DNA of 38,339 bases, from positions 1-38,339 of the forward strand of contig JAKSPQ010000003.1 of assembly GCA_024404665.1 (NCBI GenBank), in the 5' to 3' direction. Positions 1-7,519 of the stretch are shown piece by piece. Both the position numbers and the translations under genes were made by a program. This DNA is from Clostridia bacterium (lineage in GTDB: Bacteria; Bacillota; Clostridia; Oscillospirales; CAG-272). The notes beneath the pieces were generated by a model. That model made no database searches. It was given only the letters and a program-made list of their open reading frames with translations, and had not been told where the DNA came from. The stretch's first letter is position 1; the number at the start of each line of letters is the position of its first letter.

Positions 1-363
1 CACTGCGTCATAAATGACGACGCCGCGGCAATCGCGGAGAAGGTGCTGAACTCTGATGTCGTCGCCTGGGCTACCCCGATTTATTACTATGAAATGTCCG
101 GCCAGATGAAGACTCTCATCGACCGTATGAACTCTATGTACGGAAAAGACTACCGCTTCCGCGATGTCTACCTCATGACGACGGCCGCGGACGACGCGCC
201 GCAGACACCGGAGTATGCTGCCGGAGGTCTTCAGGGCTGGATCGACTGCTTCGAAAAGGCATCATTCAGAGGACAGCTCTTCTGCGGCGGCGTGAACGCC
301 CCTGATGACATCATCGGCAACGCGAAGCTGAATGACGCTTACGAAATGGGCAGAAACTGTTAA
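1..363 (+). CDS. Flavodoxin-fold NADPH-dependent FMN reductase family protein, C-terminal part
   Basis: The frame is open at the left edge, so the N terminus lies outside the window and about 120 residues are visible. The segment around ATPIYYYEMSGQMKT, followed by LIDRM, is the FMN-contacting loop typical of the NADPH-dependent FMN reductase/flavodoxin-2 family, and the ending with GGVNAPDDI, then AYEMG near the stop, also fits that family. Members are cytosolic flavoproteins that pass electrons from NAD(P)H to quinones, metals or other acceptors; the substrate cannot be read here. A strong Shine-Dalgarno (AAGGAGGT) overlaps the stop and serves the next start at 376, so it was probably co-transcribed with the aldo/keto reductase gene that is now broken. 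Confidence 0.85.
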   Translation, partial: HCVINDDAAAIAEKVLNSDVVAWATPIYYYEMSGQMKTLIDRMNSMYGKDYRFRDVYLMTTAADDAPQTPEYAAGGLQGWIDCFEKASFRGQLFCGGVNAPDDIIGNAKLNDAYEMGRNC

Positions 364-375
364 GGAGGTCCGCAA

Positions 376-537
376 GTGATTTACCGTAAGTTTAAAGACC
401 TGTCCCTGTCCGCACTCGGCCTCGGAATGATGCGTCTGCCGGTCATAAACGGCAACGACAGCGAAATTGACGAGAACGAAGCGGCAAAAATGATTGACCT
501 TGCCTACCGCAGCGCATCCGCATCTCCGAAGTCATGA
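376..537 (+). pseudogene. Aldo/keto reductase, N-terminal remnant
   Basis: A GTG start sits 6 bases after a strong AAGGAGGT ribosome site. It opens a 53-residue frame beginning VIYRKFKDLSLSALGLGMMR, the hallmark N terminus of ferredoxin-like aldo/keto reductases (first beta strand and GLGMMRLP loop). Family members are usually 300-390 residues. Here homology stops after about 46 residues (IDLAYRS) and a stop follows, so the cofactor-binding barrel and the catalytic Asp/Tyr/Lys/His are gone. From about 511 another frame (RISEVMSDFSGMIGM) runs to a stop at 564-566 and may be the tail of the gene on the far side of a deletion. An internal deletion joining two genes is the simplest reading. The truncated peptide cannot be a working reductase. 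Confidence 0.8.
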
Positions 538-567
538 GCGATTTTTCCGGCATGATCGGTATGTGAT

Positions 568-1164
568 ATGAGAAAAGCACAGTTTTTTCTGCTTATCCTG
601 CCAGCCCTGTGCCTGTGTGCCTGCTCGGCGGAGACCGGCGCGGAAACGGAAAAAAACGCCGCGCCGGGAAGCAATCCTTCCGCAAGCGTGACAGTGAATA
701 CCTCAGAGCACCAAAAAGGCCCGGCCACCGAAGTCCCACACACGGCCGCAGACGGAGAACCGTCCGACACGGAAGGAGATAATACGGACATGATAAGATT
801 AACCGTAGGCAATCACATCATCACCGCGGAGCTATCGGACACCACTGCCGCCCGCGCATTGGCCGAACTGCTGTCTCACGGCCCCATCAGAATGACCGCC
901 TCAAACTACGGCGGCTTTGAAAAGGTCTGTGAGCTCGGAACACGCCTGACGTCGGATGACATTCAGACCGTGACGCAGCCCGGTGACATAATGCTCTACA
1001 GCGGAGACAAAATCGTTATTTTCTACGGAAGCAACACATGGGCTTATACGCGTCTCGGCCGCGTCGTCAGCGTCGACGGAAACGATATTTCCGGGCTGCG
1101 CGAGGCGTTGAGCGGAAAAGAGTCTGAAATTGTCATCGAACTTGCCGTCGACTGTCCCGCCTGA
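568..1164 (+). CDS. Lipoprotein with cyclophilin-like domain
   Basis: The protein has 198 residues. The N terminus (MRKAQFFLLILPALCLCACS) is a lipoprotein signal peptide with a lipobox ending at the Cys around residue 19, so it is probably membrane-anchored on the outer face. Residues 20-75 are a Ser/Thr/Pro/Glu-rich linker. Residues 76-198 match the bacterial cyclophilin-like fold family (DUF/Cyclophil_like): a beta-rich start, then SNYGGFEKV, LG..L.SDD, TQPGDIMLY and a late TRLGRV. This family is common beside flavodoxins and aldo/keto reductases in gut anaerobes, as here; its function is unknown and peptidyl-prolyl isomerase activity should not be assumed. The start follows the broken reductase by a few bases with only a weak ribosome site. 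Confidence 0.78.
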   Translation: MRKAQFFLLILPALCLCACSAETGAETEKNAAPGSNPSASVTVNTSEHQKGPATEVPHTAADGEPSDTEGDNTDMIRLTVGNHIITAELSDTTAARALAELLSHGPIRMTASNYGGFEKVCELGTRLTSDDIQTVTQPGDIMLYSGDKIVIFYGSNTWAYTRLGRVVSVDGNDISGLREALSGKESEIVIELAVDCPA

Positions 1165-1285
1165 GAATTGCAAAGGTGTCCGTCGGCATACCGCTTAAGG
1201 GACGTTGTCCGTCTTTCTGAAAAATGTCCGCGAAGACGGCGCCAACACAAAAAACGTAATTAACTGAAGATTCGGAGAAATGAAA

Positions 1286-1975
1286 ATGAAAAAAATACTG
1301 TTGATAATGCTGTCCTTTGTACTGACGGCAGCCCTGACAGCCTGCGGAGGAACCGGAACCCCATCCGGAGGCGAAGCCGGCTCCCGTCAGGAGTCTGACG
1401 CAATACACGCGTCCGACAGCATCGGCAGGACGGAGGCCCCGGAAGGCACTGACGCCCCTGAAGCCTCCGGTACCGATAAGGAACCCGAAACGGACGTCAC
1501 GTCAAAAACGCTTGTAATCTTCTTCTCCGCGACCGGCACGACCAAAGCCGTGGCTCAGAAAATCTCAGCCATAGAAGGCGCGGATCTTTACGAAATCAAG
1601 GCGGAGGTCCCCTATACGAGCGCGGATCTTGACTGGACAAACAGCAATAGCCGTTCAACCAAAGAGCAGAACGATTCCTCTGCCCGTCCCGCGATTGGCG
1701 GTGAAAAGCTCTCTCTTCAGGGATATACAAAAGTCTATATAGGCTTTCCCATCTGGTGGGGCGAGGAGCCGCGCATTATGGACACCTTTGTCGAGAGTTA
1801 TAATTTTGACGGAATAACGGTGATTCCCTTCTGTACCTCCTCAAGCAGCGGCATCGGACGGAGTGACAAAAACCTTGCCGAAAAGGCCGGAAGCGGAAGC
1901 TGGAAGAGCGGCAGACGTTTCGGCGGAAGCGTATCGGATTCAGAGCTTCGCGCCTTCATAGACGGTCTGAAATAA
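1286..1975 (+). CDS. Flavodoxin-domain lipoprotein
   Basis: The protein has 229 residues from the ATG at 1286. That start is preferred over 1280 because the GGAG at 1274-1277 is 8 bases from 1286 but only 2 from 1280. A lipoprotein signal peptide (KKILLIMLSF, lipobox LTAC) is followed by a low-complexity Glu/Asp/Ser/Thr linker of about 55 residues. The flavodoxin domain starts at KTLVIFFSATGTTK, the phosphate-binding loop for FMN, and continues with GFPIWWGEEPR, the flavin-ring loop, and a C-terminal helix LRAFIDGLK. It would act as a surface-tethered one-electron or hydride carrier. It lies 121 bases after the cyclophilin-like lipoprotein and is followed by a strong terminator. Confidence 0.85.
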   Translation: MKKILLIMLSFVLTAALTACGGTGTPSGGEAGSRQESDAIHASDSIGRTEAPEGTDAPEASGTDKEPETDVTSKTLVIFFSATGTTKAVAQKISAIEGADLYEIKAEVPYTSADLDWTNSNSRSTKEQNDSSARPAIGGEKLSLQGYTKVYIGFPIWWGEEPRIMDTFVESYNFDGITVIPFCTSSSSGIGRSDKNLAEKAGSGSWKSGRRFGGSVSDSELRAFIDGLK

Positions 1976-1995
1976 CCAGATCCGATAAACATAAC

Positions 1996-2035
1996 GGTGC
2001 CGTCAAAAAAGCATTTTTGCTTTTTTGACGGCACC
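1996..2035. terminator. Bidirectional rho-independent terminator
   Basis: A perfect 18-base stem (GGTGCCGTCAAAAAAGCA and its complement) closes a 4-base T loop. The A and T tracts lie within the stem, and a T-rich stretch (GGCTTTATTATT) follows on the + strand. It lies between the convergent flavodoxin and udk genes and would serve both. Confidence 0.88.
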
Positions 2036-2042
2036 GGCTTTA

Positions 2043-2684
2043 TTATTCACATTTTTCAGTTTTTTCCTGAAGGTGGCGCATGATTTTGGATAATACGATA
2101 TCAAGCGCAACCGAATTGTGGCCGCCCTCCGGAATCACTATGTCGGCATAGCGCTTTGTCGGCTCCACAAACCTCTCGTGCATTGGCTTTACCGTATCGA
2201 GATACTGCCTGATTACGGAATCGATTGTTCTTCCGCGGTCCCTGACGTCCCGCTGAAGCCTGCGCAGAATGCGGACGTCGGCATCGGTATCGACATAGAT
2301 TTTGATATCGAAAAGGTCGCGGAGCTCCTTTTCGTAGAAAATCAGGATACCGTCGACGATGATAACCGGGTTCGGTTCAACCCTTCGGGTCTTTTCGCGG
2401 TCTCTGTTGTGCACGGTATAATCGTAAACGGGACAGTCGACGGTCTCTCCGGCGCGGAGCTTTCTGAGATCCGAGACCATAAGCTCGGTATCGAAGGCGT
2501 CCGGGTGATCGTAATTCAGCGCAGAGCGCTCCTCGTACGTCATTCCGTCATGTGCTTTATAATAGCTGTCGTGATATACAACGCTGACCTTGCCGTCATA
2601 AACCGATGCGATTCTGTCCGTAATCGTGCTTTTTCCGGAGCTGGTTCCGCCCGCTATTCCTATGATGAGTGTCTTTCCTTCCAT
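2043..2684 (-). CDS. udk: Uridine kinase
   Basis: The protein has 213 residues, full length for bacterial uridine-cytidine kinase. It phosphorylates uridine and cytidine to UMP and CMP in pyrimidine salvage, in the cytosol. The Walker A loop GGTSSGKST is at residues 12-20, followed by YHDSYYK and NYDHPDAFD, the nucleoside-binding segments. The central PVYDYTVHNR and VDGILIFYE (Walker B-like) and RRLQRDVRDRGR (lid) are all present. The start has a GGAG site 7 bases upstream. It is transcribed alone from its own promoter toward the shared terminator. Cytidine deaminase further right in this window would feed it uridine from cytidine, though the two are not linked. Confidence 0.95.
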   Translation of the reverse strand: MEGKTLIIGIAGGTSSGKSTITDRIASVYDGKVSVVYHDSYYKAHDGMTYEERSALNYDHPDAFDTELMVSDLRKLRAGETVDCPVYDYTVHNRDREKTRRVEPNPVIIVDGILIFYEKELRDLFDIKIYVDTDADVRILRRLQRDVRDRGRTIDSVIRQYLDTVKPMHERFVEPTKRYADIVIPEGGHNSVALDIVLSKIMRHLQEKTEKCE

Positions 2685-2820
2685 TTTTGTTCTCCGCTCA
2701 GATTATTAAAGATATCCTGTCTGAATTTACTCATTCTTTCTGTCCGAAAAGCCCCCGTACCCTTTATCCGCACTTACGGAACGGATATGGATTTCGCGCC
2801 GTACTTTCCGCTTACGGATT

Positions 2821-2849
2821 ATTGTATCATAAACCGCGGCGAAAATCAA
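2821..2849 (-). promoter_or_regulatory. Probable sigma-A promoter for udk
   Basis: On the minus strand TTGATT (2844-2849) and TACAAT (2821-2826) are separated by exactly 17 bases. Transcription would begin near 2814 and leave a leader of about 130 bases before the udk start. No clear terminator was seen in that leader. Confidence 0.65.
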
Positions 2850-2894
2850 TTGTTTTTTGTTTTCTTTTTCCCGTCGCTCACTTTAACGGTAATT

Positions 2895-3044
2895 CTTCTC
2901 ATGTTAACTTCCGCATTAATTCTCACCGCAGAAGTTTCTTTGATAATTTGCACATTCGGATTTTCAGGCTGAGTTTTGCCGCAAAATCCTTCTCATGTTA
3001 ACTTCTGCTCTTCTTTCTACTGTAGAAGTTACTTTGAAAAATTA
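2895..3044. repeat. Two diverged direct copies of a dyad-containing repeat
   Basis: Copy A (from 2895) and copy B (from 2989) both begin CTTCTCATGTTAACTTC and end GTAGAAGTT/GCAGAAGTT then ACTTTGA/TCTTTGA plus an AT-rich tail, 94 bases apart. Each contains an inverted repeat: AACTTCCGC (2906-2914) with GCAGAAGTT-like sequence (2928-2936) in copy A, and TAACTTCT (2999-3006) with AGAAGTTA (3024-3031), perfect, in copy B. They lie between the udk promoter and the promoter of the acyltransferase gene and could be operators or hairpins. The family is not recognised. Confidence 0.6.
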
Positions 3045-3083
3045 CATATTTAAGGCAGTTTTATTCGGGAAGCAAAAAAACAG

Positions 3084-3112
3084 TTGACTTTGGAGTTGAT
3101 TTGCGATAGAAT
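3084..3112 (+). promoter_or_regulatory. Probable sigma-A promoter for the MBOAT gene
   Basis: TTGACT (3084-3089) and TAGAAT (3107-3112) are separated by 17 bases. Copy B of the dyad repeat ends about 40 bases upstream of the -35 box, a usual place for an activator or a repressor. The leader would be roughly 110 bases. Confidence 0.6.
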
Positions 3113-3231
3113 ATAATAGAATATCTGTATACATTATTATACGGAAAAACCGGCATTCCGAAAAATCCTTACGGCCGGATTTGCCGCTTTACGTTCGCAA
3201 CAATACACAAAATTCAAACGGGAGCTCTGTT

Positions 3232-4617
3232 TTGAACTTCAACAGTCTCGAATTCATATTTATCTTTCTCCCCATGTTTCTGGCGGCCTACTACGTTATG
3301 CCCGCCGGACGAAGGAACATCGTGCTTCTGGCCGGAAGCATTCTGTTCTATCTCACGGGAGTCTGGAATGCGCCTCAGAACCTGCTTCTCATGGTTCTGT
3401 CCGTTATCGTCAACTGGCTTCTAGGCATTGCGATAGAGCGCTTCTGCCTGCAAAGAAAAATCTGGCTGTGTGCCGGTATCATATTCAATTTCGGAATTCT
3501 CTTCTTATACAAGTACGCCGGCCTTTACGATTCGCTTACGGATGGCAGCCTTGTTTCTTCGCTGAAGCTTGTATTCCCTCTCGGAATAAGCTTCAACAGC
3601 TTCAGAGCCGTTGCCTATTTGGCCGACGTCTCGCATGCGAAATGCTTTGCGGAGGATTCCCTCACGGACTTTGCCGCCTGGTATATGATGTTCCCCACCG
3701 TAACTGCCGGACCCATTACCGAGTACTCCGTAATGAGGAAGGAGCTGCATGGGCGCACCGTCGATGTCGACTCCTTCATAAAAGGCTTCCGCGATTTCGT
3801 CTTCGGCCTGGGCTTCAAGGCGCTGCTCGCCGGACAGCTGGGAGCGATGTGGTCCGGAGTCTGCGCCATCGGCTGGGACTCGGTTTCATCGGCGCTGGCA
3901 TGGCTGGCAATAATTGCGTATTCCCTTTACATCTACTTTGATTTCGCCGGATATTCGCTTATGGCAATCGGCATAGGACGTATGCTGGGCTTTACTCTTC
4001 CGGAAAACTTCAGAACACCGTATATGTCAAAAAGCATGACGGAATTCTGGAGGCGCTGGCATATCACTCTCGGCACCTGGTTCAGGAAGCATATATACAT
4101 TCCTCTCGGCGGCAACAGAGTAGGCAGGGTAAGACTGATTTTCAATCTGCTGGCCGTTTGGGTATTTACCGGCATCTGGCACGGATCAACGCTGAATTTT
4201 CTGCTGTGGGGCCTGTTTCTCTTTGCCGTTCTCATGCTCGAGAAATTCGTAATCAAGAAATATCTTGACAAATATTCATGGCTCGGACATATATACATGG
4301 CGCTTCTGATTCCGCTCTCCTGGACGCTGTTTGCTTTCACGAACATGCGGGAGCTCGGAGAATCCATCGTCCGTCTCTTCCCCTTCCTGCCGCAGGGAGA
4401 AACATACCCCATATGGCACGATTGGCTCGATTATTTCCTCAGATACTGGAAATATCTTATTCCGGGCCTCGTTTGCTGCACGGGACTTCCTTTTTACATA
4501 AAGAAAAAGCTCGAGGGAACCATCGTCTGGGATATAATAATCGCCGTAATCTTCGTGTTCTCTGTGTGGATCATAACGAAAATGGACGCCGACCCGTTCA
4601 TGTACGGACAATTCTGA
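3232..4617 (+). CDS. MBOAT family O-acyltransferase (AlgI/DltB-like)
   Basis: The protein has 461 residues from the TTG at 3232, chosen because a GGGAG site lies 7 bases upstream and the protein then begins NFNSLEFIFIFLPMFLAAYY, the usual N terminus of AlgI-type proteins; an upstream in-frame TTG at 3181 is less likely. There are about ten membrane segments. The family signature WRRWHITLGTWFRKHIYIPL has His at about 277, and GIWHGS carries the catalytic-type His at about 317. Such proteins move an acyl group, usually acetyl, across the membrane for esterification of a cell-envelope or exopolysaccharide. The SGNH-domain protein encoded directly downstream is the expected partner, as in alginate and peptidoglycan O-acetylation systems. 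The acceptor polymer is unknown. Confidence 0.92.
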   Translation: MNFNSLEFIFIFLPMFLAAYYVMPAGRRNIVLLAGSILFYLTGVWNAPQNLLLMVLSVIVNWLLGIAIERFCLQRKIWLCAGIIFNFGILFLYKYAGLYDSLTDGSLVSSLKLVFPLGISFNSFRAVAYLADVSHAKCFAEDSLTDFAAWYMMFPTVTAGPITEYSVMRKELHGRTVDVDSFIKGFRDFVFGLGFKALLAGQLGAMWSGVCAIGWDSVSSALAWLAIIAYSLYIYFDFAGYSLMAIGIGRMLGFTLPENFRTPYMSKSMTEFWRRWHITLGTWFRKHIYIPLGGNRVGRVRLIFNLLAVWVFTGIWHGSTLNFLLWGLFLFAVLMLEKFVIKKYLDKYSWLGHIYMALLIPLSWTLFAFTNMRELGESIVRLFPFLPQGETYPIWHDWLDYFLRYWKYLIPGLVCCTGLPFYIKKKLEGTIVWDIIIAVIFVFSVWIITKMDADPFMYGQF

Positions 4618-4711
4618 CCGGGGATTTTTACAAAGCTCCGGGCCCCCCTGCTCCGCAAAGCAGGGACCGCTGTAAATTATATTACAAATTCAACTGTTTC
4701 ATTGGTATATT

Positions 4712-6313
4712 ATGAAAAAAGAAACGATAAGAAGCATTATTTCACTTCTGATATTCGCCATAGGCGCCGCGGTAACATTGCCGATGGCGACCGGTGTCTT
4801 TATCGACAAACTGAAGCCGGGGCCCGATATCGGCCTCGATACCGAGGAATGGGACTTCCCTACCGATCCCGAGGATACCGACCCGCCCGAAACGCCGGAC
4901 AATCCGTCCGACACGACGGCTTCTCCGGAGAATCCCGGCACTGAGCCGGAGGACCGTACGTCATCGCCCTCGGATAATACAACGTCACCTGAGGATACCT
5001 CCGCGCCGTCCTCCGATGTTACGACATCGACGGTAACGACAGTTCACGTGACAACCGAATCGAAAACCCAGGCGCCGACAACCGTCGCGCCGATCACGAC
5101 ATCATCGTCTTCTCAGACCGTTCCCGTGTATTTCGGACAGGGTTACGCTTATAAGAAGGTTGACAAATCATTTTTCGCAGACGCGCTCTTCATCGGTGAC
5201 TCAAGAACCGTGGGTATTAGAAATGCCAGCGCAGGCAGGTTCGACAATGCGGTATTCTTTGCCGACATAGGCGTCAGTGCCGCCAAAGCGATGGCTAACA
5301 AATACGAGGCATCATACGGAGCGGATACAAACGGAAAGCGAGTAAGCTTAGGCACGATGACGCTGAAGGATCTTCTTGCGAAACAGAAATTCGGCAAGAT
5401 TTACATTATGGTCGGCGTAAACGAGCTCGGCGGAAGCATTACGGGAATAACCAATAACATCATAAAGCTCAAGGATATGTGCCTGCAGTACGCTCCCGAC
5501 GCAAAAATCGTCATCGAGTGCAATCTGCATTTCACCGCGGCCGCCGAGAAAAACTATATTGCCAAGGGCTCCACATGGATGACCAACGACCGAATGAATC
5601 AGGTCAACGCAAAAATAGCCGCTCTTGCCGATTACAAGCAGATTTTCTGCATAGATATCAACGAAAAGTACGATATTCCGAGCGGCACCTTCAATCCCGA
5701 CTACTCCGGAGACGGCGTCCACCCGACATCGAAATACTACAGGGAAGGGATTCTGATTTTGAGAATTGAGAAAAGAATATATGACTTGAACGGGCATACC
5801 CTGACGCTTCGAAATGCCGAAAAAGAAGATGCCGAAATACTGCTGCCATACTTAAAAAGAGTATGCGGAGAGACAAGATTTCTTCTTCGCGAAGCGGATG
5901 AATGTCAGGAAATGACCGTTGAGCAAGAAGAGGCTTTTATCAGCAGTCACACAGAAAATGACCGTGCATGCCTTGTCCTGGCAGAGCTGGACGGCGTATA
6001 TGCGGGGAATGCATCTTTTGAAACTGCCGGCAGAAGCAGACGGAATGCTCACAGGGCGGAAATCGGTATAGCGCTGTACGCGGACTATACCGGCATGGGA
6101 ATTGGTAAAAAGTTGTTTTCCTTTATCCTTGAACTAATCGGGAAATGCGGATTTGAATCTGCCGAGCTTACGGTCGTGGAGGGGAATACACGTGCCATAC
6201 ATATGTATGAATCCTTTGGATTCACGGAAACGGGACGCATTCCCAAGGCGAACAAATACGATGACGGCACCTATGCAGACAATATTTTTATGGTCAGGAC
6301 GATGAAGCCCTGA
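4712..6313 (+). CDS. Membrane-anchored SGNH/GDSL esterase-type domain fused to a GNAT acetyltransferase domain
   Basis: The protein has 533 residues in one uninterrupted frame. Residues 7-29 form a membrane anchor and about 33-140 a Pro/Thr/Ser/Asp-rich linker. An SGNH domain follows: GDS at 162-164 with the catalytic Ser164, GVNELGG with Asn237, and DGVHPT with Asp334 and His337. Right after HPTSKYYRE the usual SGNH ending is missing, and from about residue 350 the sequence becomes a GNAT N-acetyltransferase (LTLRNAEKEDAE; acetyl-CoA loop YTGMGIGKKL; NTRAIHMYESFGF). The SGNH part would act outside with the MBOAT partner as acyl-transfer or esterase subunit, while GNAT enzymes normally need cytosolic acetyl-CoA, so the fusion is topologically odd. 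A deletion fusing two genes is likely. A TTG at 5759 behind a purine-rich stretch might still start the GNAT part separately. Confidence 0.85.
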   Translation: MKKETIRSIISLLIFAIGAAVTLPMATGVFIDKLKPGPDIGLDTEEWDFPTDPEDTDPPETPDNPSDTTASPENPGTEPEDRTSSPSDNTTSPEDTSAPSSDVTTSTVTTVHVTTESKTQAPTTVAPITTSSSSQTVPVYFGQGYAYKKVDKSFFADALFIGDSRTVGIRNASAGRFDNAVFFADIGVSAAKAMANKYEASYGADTNGKRVSLGTMTLKDLLAKQKFGKIYIMVGVNELGGSITGITNNIIKLKDMCLQYAPDAKIVIECNLHFTAAAEKNYIAKGSTWMTNDRMNQVNAKIAALADYKQIFCIDINEKYDIPSGTFNPDYSGDGVHPTSKYYREGILILRIEKRIYDLNGHTLTLRNAEKEDAEILLPYLKRVCGETRFLLREADECQEMTVEQEEAFISSHTENDRACLVLAELDGVYAGNASFETAGRSRRNAHRAEIGIALYADYTGMGIGKKLFSFILELIGKCGFESAELTVVEGNTRAIHMYESFGFTETGRIPKANKYDDGTYADNIFMVRTMKP

Positions 6314-6392
6314 CATCTGAGGCAGCCGGAATTCCGAATATTGCAGATGCTGCCGTGTATACGGCGGATTCATCGACACGGTTCCGACGTAG

Positions 6393-6444
6393 GGGAGCTT
6401 CAGCTCCCGATCAAATCAGCTTTAAACAGCTGCCGCTGTTTGAA
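6393..6444 (+). terminator. Two hairpins after the SGNH-GNAT gene, possible terminators
   Basis: GGGAGCT-TC-AGCTCCC (6393-6408) is followed by a second stem, TTTAAACAGC (6421-6430) with GCTGTTTGAA (6435-6444, one G-T pair), and then AT-rich sequence. Neither has a long T run, so termination strength is uncertain. Confidence 0.4.
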
Positions 6445-6471
6445 TAAATATTATTTACAGGAGTGTGCTTT

Positions 6472-6543
6472 TTGATTAAGTACAACACAACGGAGATTGC
6501 AGCGTAACCGGGAGGTTGCGAATACAATCACACACAACCTCCC
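6472..6543 (+). promoter_or_regulatory. Possible leader peptide and hairpin upstream of the GNAT gene
   Basis: An AGGAG (6459-6463) precedes a TTG at 6472 that opens an 11-codon frame (LIKYNTTEIAA) stopping at 6505-6507. Three bases later a perfect 9-base stem begins: GGGAGGTTG (6510-6518) with CAACCTCCC (6535-6543). The right arm contains CCTCC, which could also pair with the AGGAGG ribosome site of the GNAT gene at 6566-6571. That suggests translational attenuation, but it could equally be a relic of a deleted gene. ATTGCAG occurs on both sides of the hairpin. Confidence 0.3.
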
Positions 6544-6579
6544 AGTATTGCAGTCAACAATCATCAGGAGGAAAAATAA

Positions 6580-7215
6580 ATGAATAAAAATGACTACATA
6601 ATTCGTTTGGAGAAGAAGGAAGATTACCGTGAGGCAGAAAACCTCGTAAGAGAAAGCTTTTGGAACGTGTACCGTCCCGGATGCCTTGAGCATTACGTTC
6701 TGAAAAGCCTTAGAAGCGATCCGGATTTTGTGCCCGAGCTCGATTTCGTCATGGAAAAGGACGGAAGAATTATCGGACAGAATATCTTTGTAAGGACTGT
6801 CATCCGTGCAGACGACGGCAGAGAGATTCCCATTATGACAATGGGACCTATCTGTATTGCGCCTGAGCTGAAGCGACAGGGATACGGTAAAATACTGCTC
6901 GACCATTCGCTTGAAAAAGCAACGGAAATCGGCTGCGGTGCTGTCTGCTTTGAGGGAAACATTCAGTTTTACGGAAAAAGCGGCTTCAAATACGCAAGCG
7001 AGTACGGTATCCGTTATCACGGGCTCCCGGAGGGAGAGGACGCATCCTTTTTTCTCTGCAAGGAGCTGATTCCGGGATATCTTGAAGGAATCACCGGAGA
7101 ATATTCAACTCCCAAAGGTTATTTTGTCTGCGACGAAACGCCTGAGGAGTTTGCTGCTTATGAAGCGACATTTCCCTGCAAGGAAAAGCTGAAGCTTCCC
7201 GGACAGCTGATCTGA
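6580..7215 (+). CDS. GNAT family N-acetyltransferase
   Basis: The protein has 211 residues, with an AGGAGG site 8 bases before the ATG. It belongs to the YhbS-like branch of GNAT proteins: an N-terminal IRLEKKEDYREAENLVRESF segment, a central strand GPICIAPELKRQGYGKILL carrying the acetyl-CoA pyrophosphate loop RQGYGK, and FYGKSGF near the end of the fold. A C-terminal extension of about 50 residues follows (PGYLEGITGEY and onward), seen in this branch. It transfers acetyl from acetyl-CoA to an amine in the cytosol; the substrate is not predictable. It stands alone, with an unusual leader upstream and a hairpin just after the stop. Confidence 0.88.
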   Translation: MNKNDYIIRLEKKEDYREAENLVRESFWNVYRPGCLEHYVLKSLRSDPDFVPELDFVMEKDGRIIGQNIFVRTVIRADDGREIPIMTMGPICIAPELKRQGYGKILLDHSLEKATEIGCGAVCFEGNIQFYGKSGFKYASEYGIRYHGLPEGEDASFFLCKELIPGYLEGITGEYSTPKGYFVCDETPEEFAAYEATFPCKEKLKLPGQLI

Positions 7216-7223
7216 ACGAAAAA

Positions 7224-7257
7224 ATGCCCCATGGCTGCATTTGCGGCCGTGGGGCAT
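7224..7257. terminator. Terminator hairpin after the GNAT gene
   Basis: ATGCCCCATGGC (7224-7235) pairs with GCCGTGGGGCAT (7246-7257) around a 10-base loop, with one G-T pair. On the + strand no T run follows. On the - strand the stem is followed by six T, so its polarity fits minus-strand transcripts better. Confidence 0.65.
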
Positions 7258-7322
7258 GATTCCATTCAGCAAACGAAACTTATGTTATATGAATCGGGAA
7301 AAGATTTCATCCGCATGGATTA

Positions 7323-7490
7323 CCTTTTCCTGTAAAAGCTCGCTTTTCGTTGCATTATATACAGGCTTATCTGCCTATTGATGGATATAAGTCCGATGAT
7401 ATATTCAGATTGTGGGTAAATGCGGAAGGTAAAGTTACATCTTTTTCGGAATTTAATTATAACAGATACGCAAATGTTGACATTGCAGCA
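7323..7490 (+). pseudogene. Remnant of an unrecognised, probably secreted protein gene
   Basis: This gap between the GNAT gene and leuS holds an AT-rich stretch whose + frame reads like real protein (QAYLPIDGYKSDDIFRLWV, then GKVTSFSEFNYNRY), with aromatic and charged spacing typical of exported beta-rich domains. There is no credible start, and the frame runs straight into a terminator hairpin, so at most about 50 residues of an older gene remain. No family is assigned. It could be chance, but its composition differs from the flanking genes. Confidence 0.35.
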
Positions 7491-7519
7491 GACAAGTATG
7501 CCCGACACACCCAAAAAAC

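Noticed and set aside
2118-2972. 284-residue + frame across udk
   Set aside because: It is antisense to the complete udk gene, has no ribosome site and no recognisable domain; its promoter-proximal end runs through AT-rich intergenic DNA.
4646-4665. CCCTGCT/AGCAGGG hairpin between the MBOAT and SGNH genes
   Set aside because: No T run follows, and the two genes are probably co-transcribed, so it was not called a terminator.
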